Source: Pseudomonadota bacterium (GTDB taxonomy: Bacteria; Pseudomonadota; Gammaproteobacteria; Steroidobacterales; Steroidobacteraceae). From it: 7,420 nucleotides of DNA. A model generated the notes under the pieces. The model saw nothing but the letters and a program-made list of their open reading frames with translations. It did not search any database and was not told the DNA's origin. Positions 1-7,043 of this stretch are shown one piece after another (positions within the stretch are counted from its first letter, which is position 1; every line of letters begins with the position of its first letter). Made by a program: the position numbers and the translations under genes. The stretch spans positions 1 to 7,420 of the forward strand of contig JAKAFQ010000194.1 in assembly GCA_021817875.1 (NCBI GenBank). The letters are read 5' to 3'.

Positions 1-107
1 GATCTAAGCGGGTTTTCGCGTGGTCGAGCGGGGCGCACTGACTTGCGGCGCATCCGCGGAGCCGATTGGGCCTGCACACCGGGTGTGTGTTTACATAATT
101 CGTTCAC
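1..107 (-). CDS. Unrecognised protein, N-terminal part only (runs off left edge)
   Basis: The reading frame starts with GTG at 107 and stays open to the window edge, giving about 35 residues that begin MNELCKHTPGVQ and end in an Arg/Pro-rich stretch. The start is chosen because AGGAGG (113-118) sits 5 nt upstream, the best ribosome binding site in the window. An in-frame ATG at 53 is an alternative start but has no comparable site. No signal peptide, membrane segment or known motif is visible in this fragment. It lies 144 bp after tadC on the same strand, so it could be a further member of the operon or a separately expressed neighbour. It does not look like the start of TadD, which is normally a lipoprotein. 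Codon use is odd for this window: by hand count about 20 of 35 third positions are G or C, and TTA, TGT, AAA and ACA occur near the start. The evidence for a gene is mainly the ribosome binding site. Confidence 0.45.
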   Translation of the reverse strand, partial: MNELCKHTPGVQAQSAPRMRRKSVRPARPRENPLR

Positions 108-110
108 GAT

Positions 111-119
111 GACCTCCTC
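111..119 (-). promoter_or_regulatory. Strong Shine-Dalgarno site for the left-edge gene
   Basis: The minus strand reads GAGGAGGTC here, nearly the full anti-16S complement, with the GTG at 107 placed 5 nt after AGGAGG. It decides the start of the left-edge frame and argues that this frame is translated. Confidence 0.55.
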
Positions 120-208
120 AACGCGCCCTGCGCGCGATGTCCACGATCGCCACGGGATCGGCCCTGGCGAGGTGGTGGCCGTACACCTGGACTGAATCTA
201 AATTCAAG

Positions 209-250
209 GCCCGGCCCGTCGGCCCGGGCGCAGCGGCGGATGCGCGCCGC
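209..250 (-). terminator. Two GC-rich inverted repeats just after tadC; weak terminator candidate
   Basis: Right after the tadC stop there are two potential hairpins. One has 6-bp arms GCGGCG (233-238) and CGCCGC (245-250) with a 6-nt loop. The other has arms GCCCGG (209-214) and CCGGGC (224-229), with two further inner pairs possible around a GTC loop. On the minus-strand transcript the second stem is followed by CUUGAAUUUAG, which is not a proper U tract. It could therefore attenuate or protect the 3' end of the message rather than terminate fully. In DNA this GC-rich, short stems also arise by chance. Confidence 0.3.
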
Positions 251-251
251 C

Positions 252-1211
252 TCAGCGGTGCAGCAGAAAGTGGAATGCGGCGATCAGACGCAGCACCGCA
301 GGACCGATGGCCACCAGAAAGAACGAGGGGAACAGACAAAAGACCAGCGGGAAGATCATCTTGGTGCCGATCTTGGCGGCCTGTTCCTCGGCGGCCTGCT
401 TGCGCTTGTCGCGGAACTCCTCCGAATAGACCCGCAGCGCATCGGCGATGCTGGTTCCGAAGCGCATGGTCTGCACCAACAGCGCGACGAGTCCGCGGAT
501 ATCGGCCAGGCCGCTGCGCTCGGCGAGATTCTTCAGCGCTGCGGTGCGCTCGACGCCCGCGCGCATCTCGGCATTGACGAGCGCGAGCTCCTCGCCGAGC
601 TCGGGGTGGCTGACGGTGATCTCGTCGGCGACCCGCTGCAGGGCGGGAGCCAGACCGAGACCGGCTTCGACGCAGACGACCAGCAGGTCGAGGGCATCCG
701 GAAAACCGGCGCGCAAGGCGCGCTGTCGCTTGAGGACGCGCCGATCGAGCCAAAGGCTCGGGGCCAGGATGCCGATGACCGCTGCCGCGGCGGCGTAGAA
801 GAGCAGTCTGCGCGGCGCCAGGGTGGGCAACAGCGGCGAAGCGAGGAACACCGCGAGCGGCAGTCCGACGATGAGCAGTGTCTTGACGGCGTAGAAGATC
901 GGCAGCGCGTTCGTCGAGCGCAGGCCGGCGTGCATCAACAGCTGGCTGACGCGGGAGCGCTCTTTTTTCCTGCGCGGCAGCAGACGGCCGCCGATCGACA
1001 CGAGACGCCCGATCAAGGCCTCCTGGTTGCGCGCCGGACCGGCGAGCCCCATCTGGTCGAGCCGGCGCCGCACCGGATGGGCGGCGGCGTTGATCAGCGC
1101 GAGCAGGCCCAGGGAAAAGGCGAAAACGGCGGCTGCCGCGAGCACAATGAACGCGAGCTGCGCAATCGACCCATGGGCGAGCCAGGTGAGGCGGGTCAGC
1201 GAGGCGGTCAT
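252..1211 (-). CDS. tadC: TadC, inner-membrane platform protein of the Flp/Tad pilus (GspF family)
   Basis: This is a 319-residue polytopic membrane protein with a GspF/T2SSF domain at about residues 167-295. Hydrophobic segments are seen near 18-41, 109-128, 136-155 and 287-305. The stretch PDALDLLVVCVEAGLGLAPA (171-190), followed later by QTMRFGTSIADALRVYSEEF (247-266), is typical of TadC. In the Tad system TadB and TadC are the paired counterpart of the GspF/PilC platform; they contact the ATPase CpaF and are thought to help extract pilin subunits from the inner membrane. The ATG at 1211 has GGGAG 5 nt upstream, and tadB ends 12 bp before it. Length is normal for the family and no defect is seen. 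It is the last recognisable pilus gene in this direction. Confidence 0.93.
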   Translation of the reverse strand: MTASLTRLTWLAHGSIAQLAFIVLAAAAVFAFSLGLLALINAAAHPVRRRLDQMGLAGPARNQEALIGRLVSIGGRLLPRRKKERSRVSQLLMHAGLRSTNALPIFYAVKTLLIVGLPLAVFLASPLLPTLAPRRLLFYAAAAAVIGILAPSLWLDRRVLKRQRALRAGFPDALDLLVVCVEAGLGLAPALQRVADEITVSHPELGEELALVNAEMRAGVERTAALKNLAERSGLADIRGLVALLVQTMRFGTSIADALRVYSEEFRDKRKQAAEEQAAKIGTKMIFPLVFCLFPSFFLVAIGPAVLRLIAAFHFLLHR

Positions 1212-1223
1212 GGGCGCTCCCGA

Positions 1224-2195
1224 TCAGACGACGATACGGATGATGTGCCGGATCCAGATCATGCCGATCACGGCGAGCACGCACGCGGCGGCGATCATCG
1301 GCGGCCCGTCGGGGTTGTGCAGCAGCGTCGGCAGGTAACCGGGGCTGGTGAACCAGATCGCCGCAAACAACATCAGCGGCACGAGCAGCAGAATCCAGGC
1401 CGAGAGCCGGCCTTCGGCCGAGAGCGTACGGATGTGCCGGTACAGCTTGAAGCGCCCGCGGATCACCGCGCTGATGCGCTCGAGCGTCTCGGCCAGGTTG
1501 CCTCCGGTCTCCTTCTGCAGCAGTACGGCGGTCACGAACGCCACCAGGGAGACGCTCGGAATGCGCTCCAGCATGGCGAGCAACGCGGTGCGAAGGTCGC
1601 CTCCGTAGCGCACCTCCGTGAACACGGCATCGAACTCCCGGCTGATCGGCTCGTCCATGTCCTCGGCGATGAGCTTCAGACACTGCGTGAACGGATGTCC
1701 GGCGCGCAAGCCGCGCTTGATGACGTCGAGCGCCTCGGGCAGCTGCGCCTCGAATCGGGCCGTCCGCTGGTTGCGCAGATGCAGCATCCGCAGAAGCGGC
1801 AGCGCGAAGGCCGCCGCCGCGAACAGCAGCGCGAAGTACCACAGGCGTGTCGCCAGCCACGTGCCGGCCGCCGTGGCCAGCGCGAGCGCCAGCGCCGCGA
1901 AGGCGAGCCGGTAGGCCGGCATCGAGCGGCCGCTCTGCTCGATGAGCCGCGCCAGCGTCTCCATGCCCGGAAGGCTCTCGAGCCTCTGCTCGAGCGGCGT
2001 CAACCGCTTCAGGTATTTCTCCCGCACCAGCGTCTGCGCCTGTGCCGCCCCGCCGGTGGCGTTGACCGCCGCGAGGCGCGCCTTCAGGCGCTTGTGCACA
2101 CGGCGATTCTCGCCGAACACGGGGACGGCCAGTCCCTGCAGCGCCAGGAACACCGCGAGGAACACCAGGCCCATGAAGATCCAGATACCGCTCAT
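1224..2195 (-). CDS. tadB: TadB, inner-membrane platform protein of the Flp/Tad pilus (GspF family)
   Basis: This is a 323-residue protein with one N-terminal membrane segment (about 5-25), a cytoplasmic linker, two closely spaced segments (about 97-113 and 118-138), a GspF/T2SSF domain (about 148-283) and a last segment near 299-318. Diagnostic pieces are FEAQLPEALDVIKRGLRAGH (148-167) and LLQKETGGNLAETLERIS (225-242), both classic for TadB. It should form the membrane platform with TadC and transmit CpaF ATPase strokes to the growing pilus. The ATG at 2195 lies 3 bp after the cpaF stop. Its Shine-Dalgarno AAGGAG lies inside the last cpaF codons, 7-8 nt before the start, so translation is probably coupled. 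Length and domain order are normal. Confidence 0.94.
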   Translation of the reverse strand: MSGIWIFMGLVFLAVFLALQGLAVPVFGENRRVHKRLKARLAAVNATGGAAQAQTLVREKYLKRLTPLEQRLESLPGMETLARLIEQSGRSMPAYRLAFAALALALATAAGTWLATRLWYFALLFAAAAFALPLLRMLHLRNQRTARFEAQLPEALDVIKRGLRAGHPFTQCLKLIAEDMDEPISREFDAVFTEVRYGGDLRTALLAMLERIPSVSLVAFVTAVLLQKETGGNLAETLERISAVIRGRFKLYRHIRTLSAEGRLSAWILLLVPLMLFAAIWFTSPGYLPTLLHNPDGPPMIAAACVLAVIGMIWIRHIIRIVV

Positions 2196-2198
2196 CGC

Positions 2199-3578
2199 TC
2201 ATCTCCTTCCCGGTGAACGCTCCGAGGGCGGGTAGAAGATCTCGCGCGCCAGCTCGATGCCGCGCTCGCGCAGGCGCCTGAGGAACCCCGGCACGATGCC
2301 CGTGGAGACGATCTCCCCGATCACGTTGCCGTCTGCATCGAGCCCCTGGCGGTCGAACCGGAAGATCTCCGACGTGGTGATGATCTCGCCCTCCATGCCG
2401 TTGATTTCCTGCAGGCTGACCAGGCGCCGCCTGCCGTCCTCGTGCCGCTCGATCTGGATGATGATGTCGATCGCCGAGGAGATCTGGGCGCGAAGCGCCT
2501 GGACCGGAAAGCTGATGCCGGTCATCGACACCATGTTCTCGACTCTGCCGAGCGCATCGCGCGGCGTGTTGGCATGAATGGTGGTGAGCGAGCCGTCGTG
2601 TCCGGTGTTCATCGCCTGCAGCATGTCGAGCGCCTCGCCGCCGCGCACCTCGCCGATGACGATGCGATCGGGACGCATGCGCAGGCTGTTGCGCACCAGA
2701 TCGCGCTGGCTCACCGCTCCGCGACCCTCGATGTTGGGGGGGCGGGTTTCGAGGCGCACCACGTGCGGCTGGCGCAGCTGCAGCTCGGCGGAGTCCTCGA
2801 TGGTGACGATGCGCTCGGTGGGAGGAATGAACCCGGAGAGCAGGTTCAGCAGCGTGGTCTTGCCGGCCCCGGTCCCGCCGGAGACCAGCACGTTGAGCCG
2901 GGCGCGCACCACGGCGCTCATCACCTCCGCCAGTTGCTGCGTCAGCGAGCCCAGGCGGATCAGATCCTCGATCGAGAGCAGCTCGACGCCGAAGCGGCGG
3001 ATCGAGAGCGCAGGTCCATCGAGGGCGAGCGGCGGGATGATCGCATTCACGCGCGAGCCGTCCTTCAGGCGCGCATCGACCATGGGGGAAGACTCGTCGA
3101 TGCGGCGGCCGACGGCCGACACGATGCGATCGATGATGTTGAGCAGGTGGGCGTCGCTGTTGAAGCGGACGTCGGTCAGCTCGAGCCGTCCGCGCCGCTC
3201 GATGTACACCTGGTTCGGTCCGTTGACCAGGATGTCGGATATGGTTGCGTCGGCGAGCAGCGGCTCGATCGGCCCGAGGCCGAGCACTTCGTCCTCGATG
3301 CGGCGCACCACCCGCTGGCGCGAGGCGAGCGCGAGCGGCACCTGCTCCTCGCTCATCAGCCGCTCGCAGATCTCGCGGATCTGCCGGCGGGCGTCCCGAT
3401 CCGCGAGACTGCCGATCAGGGACAGATCCATCACCTTCAGCAGGCGCTGGTAGACGAGCTCCTTGTGCTCGCGCTCGGCGGCCGTGAGCGGCCGCAGGCG
3501 GTCGTCGGTCTCCTCGGAAGCCTCCTCGGCGCCGCGGGCCCGGGCCTCGAAATCGCGGCGGGGCGATTCGCTGCTCAT
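2199..3578 (-). CDS. cpaF: CpaF/TadA, pilus assembly secretion ATPase (GspE/VirB11 family)
   Basis: This is a 459-residue cytoplasmic ATPase that powers Flp pilus assembly at the TadB/TadC platform. Visible parts are a variable charged N-terminus (1-35), the N-terminal domain of the family (about 85-215, with [20 protein letters not shown] at 98-117), Walker A GGTGAGKT (234-241), the Asp box TIEDSAEL (259-266), Walker [12 protein letters not shown] (305-315, E310 in the catalytic position) and the His box around [13 protein letters not shown] (325-337). All key residues are intact. The start is the ATG at 3578: it overlaps the cpaE stop by 4 bp (ATGA) and has GAGGA about 4 nt upstream. The same frame continues upstream of this ATG, but only as an out-of-frame reading of cpaE. 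Also known as tadA, a name shared with an unrelated tRNA deaminase. Confidence 0.96.
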   Translation of the reverse strand: MSSESPRRDFEARARGAEEASEETDDRLRPLTAAEREHKELVYQRLLKVMDLSLIGSLADRDARRQIREICERLMSEEQVPLALASRQRVVRRIEDEVLGLGPIEPLLADATISDILVNGPNQVYIERRGRLELTDVRFNSDAHLLNIIDRIVSAVGRRIDESSPMVDARLKDGSRVNAIIPPLALDGPALSIRRFGVELLSIEDLIRLGSLTQQLAEVMSAVVRARLNVLVSGGTGAGKTTLLNLLSGFIPPTERIVTIEDSAELQLRQPHVVRLETRPPNIEGRGAVSQRDLVRNSLRMRPDRIVIGEVRGGEALDMLQAMNTGHDGSLTTIHANTPRDALGRVENMVSMTGISFPVQALRAQISSAIDIIIQIERHEDGRRRLVSLQEINGMEGEIITTSEIFRFDRQGLDADGNVIGEIVSTGIVPGFLRRLRERGIELAREIFYPPSERSPGRR

Positions 3579-4777
3579 GAGGTCCTCGGCTTGACCAGGC
3601 TCGGAAACGTCCTCGCGAGGAATCCCGGTCGATCCGGAACGCTGCCCGCAATCCGGTGGGACAGGCCGAGCACGGCCTTGGTGATGGCCGCGCCACGGAA
3701 CTGCTCGAGCAGGGGCTGGCCGGTGGCGATGCACTCGGATGCCGCGCGGAAGTCATTGGGCACCAGGACGAACTCGCCGCCGCCGAGGGTCCGGCGGATG
3801 TCATCGGGCGAGATGACCGAGCTCTTCTCGAACCGGTTGATCACCGTGATGAGCCGCTCCTCGCCGACCCCGAGGTCGTGGCGCAGATACTTCAGCAACC
3901 GCGTCGCATCGCGCAGCACCGTGACCGACTGTTGGACCACGAGCACGACGTACCGGGCCCGTTCGATGACCTGATTGGCGAAGGGATCGATCCTTCTCGG
4001 CAGATCGATGATCACGTGCTCGCGGCTGCCGCGGACGAGCCGCAGCAGGCTGGCCAGCCTGCCGGTCGGGCCGCTGGCGAGCGGCAGCGCGTCGTCCGCG
4101 GTCTGGCCGAGGATGTCCAGGCCCTCTGCGCTGCGGACCAGATAGGCCGACAGGGCGGTATCGTCGAGTTCCTCTACGTTCTCGAGCGCCTGCAGCAGCC
4201 CGCGCTTGGGATTGAGATCGAAGTAGAGCGGTATCGCCCCGAACTGCAGGTCGAGATCGAGCAGCGCCACCCTGCGGCGCGAGACGGCGAGGGCGTGCGC
4301 CACGTTGCAGGCGAGGAAGGTGGCCCCACAACCGCCCTTGGCGTTCACGAAGGCTGTGACTGCGGCCTCGCCGGCGCCCGCCGTCGCGCACAGGTCGCGC
4401 GCGATGCGATCCACCGCGGCCAGCAAATCCGCCGCAGACAGCGGCAGAGGCAGCAGGTCACGCGCGCCCGCCTGCATGGCGAGCCGCATGGCGTCGGTCT
4501 CGACCGGCGAGCCTACGACGATCAGCGCCGGCCGGCGATCGGCCGGACGGGCCGCGAGAGTCTCCAGCTCCGCGCGCCAGGTCTGCCCCAGATGCAGGAT
4601 CAGGGCATCCGGCGGACTCGTCACCGCGTGCAGGGGATCGACGTGTCCGTTGACCACCAGCTTGCGCTCGAGCTGCACGCCCGGATGCTTTCGCAGCACG
4701 GTCTCCAGCGCATCGAGCGTATCCTTGCGGCGGGAAACCAGCAGCACCCTCAGTCTCGGTTCGGCGGCGTTATCCAT
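3575..4777 (-). CDS. cpaE: CpaE/TadZ, polar-localisation ATPase with degenerate receiver domain
   Basis: This 400-residue protein has two domains. Residues about 8-127 have a response-regulator fold but look inactive: the acidic pair after strand 1 is replaced by SR (15-16), the phospho-acceptor position lies in ALILHL (58-63) with no Asp, and the usual Lys before Pro is Leu (L111 in LLPLPL). Residues about 138-375 form a ParA/MinD-type ATPase. It has a deviant P-loop KGGCGAT (147-153) with the signature K147 but Ala where most ParA proteins have the second Lys, then DLDLQFG (174-180) and a Walker B-like HVIIDLP (254-260). This is the usual CpaE/TadZ layout; family members mark the cell pole and recruit the pilus machine. 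The ATG at 4777 follows the tadE stop by 15 bp with only a weak ribosome site, and the stop overlaps the cpaF start by 4 bp. Confidence 0.94.
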   Translation of the reverse strand: MDNAAEPRLRVLLVSRRKDTLDALETVLRKHPGVQLERKLVVNGHVDPLHAVTSPPDALILHLGQTWRAELETLAARPADRRPALIVVGSPVETDAMRLAMQAGARDLLPLPLSAADLLAAVDRIARDLCATAGAGEAAVTAFVNAKGGCGATFLACNVAHALAVSRRRVALLDLDLQFGAIPLYFDLNPKRGLLQALENVEELDDTALSAYLVRSAEGLDILGQTADDALPLASGPTGRLASLLRLVRGSREHVIIDLPRRIDPFANQVIERARYVVLVVQQSVTVLRDATRLLKYLRHDLGVGEERLITVINRFEKSSVISPDDIRRTLGGGEFVLVPNDFRAASECIATGQPLLEQFRGAAITKAVLGLSHRIAGSVPDRPGFLARTFPSLVKPRTS

Positions 4778-4792
4778 GAGTGATCCGTGAGC

Positions 4793-5278
4793 TCAACAGG
4801 GCTGCACCGTCCCGGAGCGGGGGACACCCAGGCTCTCGCGCGGCAGCGTGGTGGCGAATCCGGACAGGGACAGTGTCGGGCTGACCATGGGAATCATCAG
4901 GGGCAGGGAAAAATTCACGATGGTTGCGCGCACGTAGCGGATCGAGCCGAAATCGGCGGCCGGATCGGCAATGACATTGCCGCTCTGATCCAGATAGTCG
5001 ATCTCGACATTGCCGGTGGACAGTCCGGGAATCACCGGGCTGCTCAGCCCGCCGGCGGCAAACACCGCGGCTTCGGCCGGATACGGATCCCCAACGGGGC
5101 AGACGGCCGCGACACGCGCGCCGCGTCTCGTCGCCTCGGTGAGCACATTCACCACGTACATCGCGCGAGCGAATTCCATGATGCCAAACAGCACCATGAA
5201 CAGCACCGTGCCCACGATCGCGAACTCGACGGCCGTCACGCCGCGCTGCGAGTGTCTCGTGGGCGCTTGTCGCACCAT
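4793..5278 (-). CDS. tadE: TadE-family pseudopilin
   Basis: With the ATG at 5278 the protein has 161 residues. It has a short basic N-terminus, the motif RG-VTAVE (12-18) and a hydrophobic segment to about residue 37 followed by FARAMYVVNVLTEATRRGAR, as in the TadE domain. G13 with E18 at +5 matches the G-x4-E site cut by the prepilin peptidase TadV. The C-terminal TTLPRESLG (143-151) is, from memory, common in TadE proteins of GC-rich Proteobacteria. C60 and the terminal C161 could pair in the periplasm. A start at 5299, adding seven residues, is possible, but it has no ribosome site. The 5278 start has GAGG (5287-5290) at 8 nt and forms a TGATG 1-bp overlap with the preceding gene. Such pseudopilins are needed for Flp pilus assembly. 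Confidence 0.88.
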   Translation of the reverse strand: MVRQAPTRHSQRGVTAVEFAIVGTVLFMVLFGIMEFARAMYVVNVLTEATRRGARVAAVCPVGDPYPAEAAVFAAGGLSSPVIPGLSTGNVEIDYLDQSGNVIADPAADFGSIRYVRATIVNFSLPLMIPMVSPTLSLSGFATTLPRESLGVPRSGTVQPC

Positions 5279-5748
5279 CAGAGCGCCCTCATCAGGCATG
5301 CCGCGGTCAACGGAACGTCGAGCGGAATCGGGCCCCCGATTCCAAACGTGGGCAGCGTGGCGCCGACCATGGGTTCGTACACATAGGTCGCCGACACCTC
5401 GACATAACCCCCGCCGGCGTCCGAGACGCTTACGTCGGCCGGCGTGAGTCCCGGCAGCAGCGGCGTGCCGGTGCCATTCACGTTGCCGGTGGCGACGAGG
5501 TTCGCCACCGCGCTCTGGAGGGAAGGGGTGATGGACACCAGTCCCGTCGAGCCGAGTGCGCTCACCGAGGCCGCGTAGCGCGCGCCGTCACGCACGGCCT
5601 TGTTCAGTGCGTCGTACTGACTGATCATGCGGCCGAACTCCGCCACGGCGAGCAGCAGAAACAGCAGCAGAGGCAGGGTGATGGCCATCTCCACCGTCGC
5701 GAGGCCGCGCGCGGCGCGAGGGGCAGCGCAGGGCGGACGGCGGCTCAT
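5278..5748 (-). CDS. TadE/TadF-family pseudopilin, second copy
   Basis: This 156-residue protein has a basic start, the motif RG-LATVE (14-20; G15 with E20 at +5, a prepilin-peptidase type site), a strongly hydrophobic segment of about residues 21-37, then AEFGRMISQYDALNKAVRDG (36-55) as in the TadE domain. The rest is a predicted periplasmic domain with VEVSATYVYEPMVG (116-129). It resembles its downstream neighbour only over the N-terminal third, so the two look like distinct family members (compare TadE and TadF) rather than a recent duplication. The ATG at 5748 overlaps the tadG stop by 4 bp (ATGA), with GGGAG about 10 nt upstream. The frame extends upstream beyond this ATG only as an out-of-frame reading of tadG, so that extension is not used. 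Whether it should be called TadE or TadF cannot be settled here. Confidence 0.87.
   Translation of the reverse strand: MSRRPPCAAPRAARGLATVEMAITLPLLLFLLLAVAEFGRMISQYDALNKAVRDGARYAASVSALGSTGLVSITPSLQSAVANLVATGNVNGTGTPLLPGLTPADVSVSDAGGGYVEVSATYVYEPMVGATLPTFGIGGPIPLDVPLTAACLMRAL
5285..5290 (-). promoter_or_regulatory. Ribosome binding site that favours the inner tadE start
   Basis: The minus strand reads GAGGGC, with its GAGG core 8 nt before the ATG at 5278. No purine-rich site precedes the alternative ATG at 5299, so the shorter TadE is preferred. Confidence 0.5.
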
Positions 5749-7022
5749 GAGTCCGGGCTCCCCGGGTCGTGATACAGCTCGATCACGTAGGGTCCGGGAC
5801 CGGATCCCGGCGAGGGGCCCGGCGTGCCGTTGACCTGGCAGTTGCCTTCGAATTCCCCAATGACATAGTCGGTGGTGCCCTGCTGCGTAACCGGCTGCAG
5901 GAGGAAGAAGCAGGCGAAGCCCAGGACAGGCACCGTCGAGTTGCCGTTGGCCGTGCCGGTGCAGTCGCCCACCGGCACCGTGAGCACCCGCCGGTTGAAG
6001 ACACCCGGGCCGCCCGAGCTCACCGGCGAATAGTCGTACGTGGACGGATTGCCTTCGTCCGCCAGATACTGGTCGTAGCTGAACAGGTACTGGTCGATGT
6101 TGGCGGCCGTGATCTCGGTGGATCCCCACCAGATGTTGTCGCTCGAATCGACGCTCAGGGCCGGAGGAGCGGTCGTCGTGGTGATGACGTCCGGCGGATA
6201 CTGCGTCATGGTCATCGGGCCGGTGTAGATTCCGAAGCGGGTGTTGAGTCCCTGCGCCACCGGTCCGGTGGCGTTGCCCGTTTCGGTCTGCACCGAATTG
6301 CCACCGACCAGGCAGGCCTGGTAGTCGCCGGCCATGTTGTCCCGCACGACATTGCCTCCGGTACCGCCGAGCTGCAGGAGCTGGAAATTTCCCGGTCCGA
6401 CCGCGGCGCTGCCGGGGGCGGCGCTTTTGAGGACCTGCGGGGCGTTCACCTGATAACCCCACAGGTTCGCGAGTCCTCCCCCTTGCGCCGGCGGCAGCCC
6501 GCACGCCAGCATGGGCGCGAGGTTGCACGCGGTGTTGATGGTGGGGCTCGGTCCGGCCACTGCGGAAGCATTGACGTGCAGCTGCATGATGCCGGCGACC
6601 CTGGCGAGCCAGGTGGGAAAGCTGAATCCGGTCGCGATGACCCTCACGTAGGGGCCGGTGGAGCCCGGGGTGAACGGGGGAAGCGTGCTCGAGTACTGGA
6701 CGGCGACCTGCAGGTCGCCTCCCTGGTAACTGGTGTCGAGCTCCTGGTTGCCGGCCACGCCGGCATCGAGGCCGAGCGCCTGCAGGGCGGCCCCGGTGGC
6801 GAGAGTGGTGCTCGCAGTCTGGTCGTAGGTCTTCGCCGCGGACAGCGCGGCCGCGTCCACGGCGTTCTGCAATCGCGCCTTGTTGAGCATCATGTGTCCC
6901 ACGTCGAGCGCGAGTCCCGCCATCAGGATCAGCACCAGCATGGCGATCACGATCAGGATCATGGCGGCACCGCGCTGCGGGCGCGGGCAGCTGTGTGTCG
7001 TCCTGAATGTGTGCATCGCCAT
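5745..7022 (-). CDS. tadG: TadG-like Flp pilus assembly protein without vWA domain
   Basis: This 425-residue protein has an N-terminal cytoplasmic stub, RGAAMILIVIAMLV and the rest of a membrane segment (about 19-42), then LDVGHMMLNKARLQNAVDAA (39-58), the hallmark of the TadE/G-like N-terminal domain (Pfam 'Flp pilus-assembly TadE/G-like'). There is no Glu at +5 after G18, so pilin-like processing is not expected. The large remaining part should be periplasmic. It has no recognisable MIDAS motif of the von Willebrand A domain found in longer TadG proteins. It carries six cysteines (166, 174, 237, 354, 371, 395) and a Pro/Gly tail (GPSPGSGPGP). The ATG at 7022 is followed by a second ATG two codons later; the first is chosen for the CAGG 7 nt upstream. 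It begins 21 bp after the lipoprotein gene and overlaps the next gene by 4 bp. The gene name rests on the N-terminus and position only. Confidence 0.82.
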   Translation of the reverse strand: MAMHTFRTTHSCPRPQRGAAMILIVIAMLVLILMAGLALDVGHMMLNKARLQNAVDAAALSAAKTYDQTASTTLATGAALQALGLDAGVAGNQELDTSYQGGDLQVAVQYSSTLPPFTPGSTGPYVRVIATGFSFPTWLARVAGIMQLHVNASAVAGPSPTINTACNLAPMLACGLPPAQGGGLANLWGYQVNAPQVLKSAAPGSAAVGPGNFQLLQLGGTGGNVVRDNMAGDYQACLVGGNSVQTETGNATGPVAQGLNTRFGIYTGPMTMTQYPPDVITTTTAPPALSVDSSDNIWWGSTEITAANIDQYLFSYDQYLADEGNPSTYDYSPVSSGGPGVFNRRVLTVPVGDCTGTANGNSTVPVLGFACFFLLQPVTQQGTTDYVIGEFEGNCQVNGTPGPSPGSGPGPYVIELYHDPGSPDS

Positions 7023-7043
7023 CAGCGGGCCTGCCTCTCGGAT

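Noticed and set aside
75..87. Inverted repeat CACACC-G-GGTGTG as an operator
   Set aside because: The arms are only 6 bp and it falls inside the presumed coding start of the left-edge gene, with no promoter elements placed around it; chance cannot be excluded.
190..207. AT-richer patch as a promoter for the left-edge gene
   Set aside because: TAGATT on the minus strand resembles a -10 box, but no -35 element lies at proper spacing, only GC-rich hairpin sequence.
240..2216. A 658-codon open frame on the plus strand opposite tadC and tadB
   Set aside because: It is antisense to two clear membrane-protein genes, and its translation is Gln/Arg/Glu-rich low-complexity sequence, as expected from the complement of GC-rich codons. 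No ribosome site or known domain was seen.
118..3804. A 1228-codon open frame on the minus strand running through tadC, tadB and cpaF
   Set aside because: It is a stop-poor shifted reading of three well-supported genes with an Arg/Ala-rich product; long spurious frames are common at this GC content. Only its last 30 codons, outside tadC, were kept as a tentative observation.
2442..4783. Long plus-strand open frames opposite cpaF and cpaE (2442-3974 and 3656-4783)
   Set aside because: Both are antisense to genes with intact catalytic motifs and show no recognisable domain; they are composition shadows.
5279..5299. Upstream ATG at 5299 as the tadE start
   Set aside because: It adds seven residues, lacks a ribosome site and would overlap the previous gene by 22 bp; the ATG at 5278 has GAGG at 8 nt and a TGATG junction.
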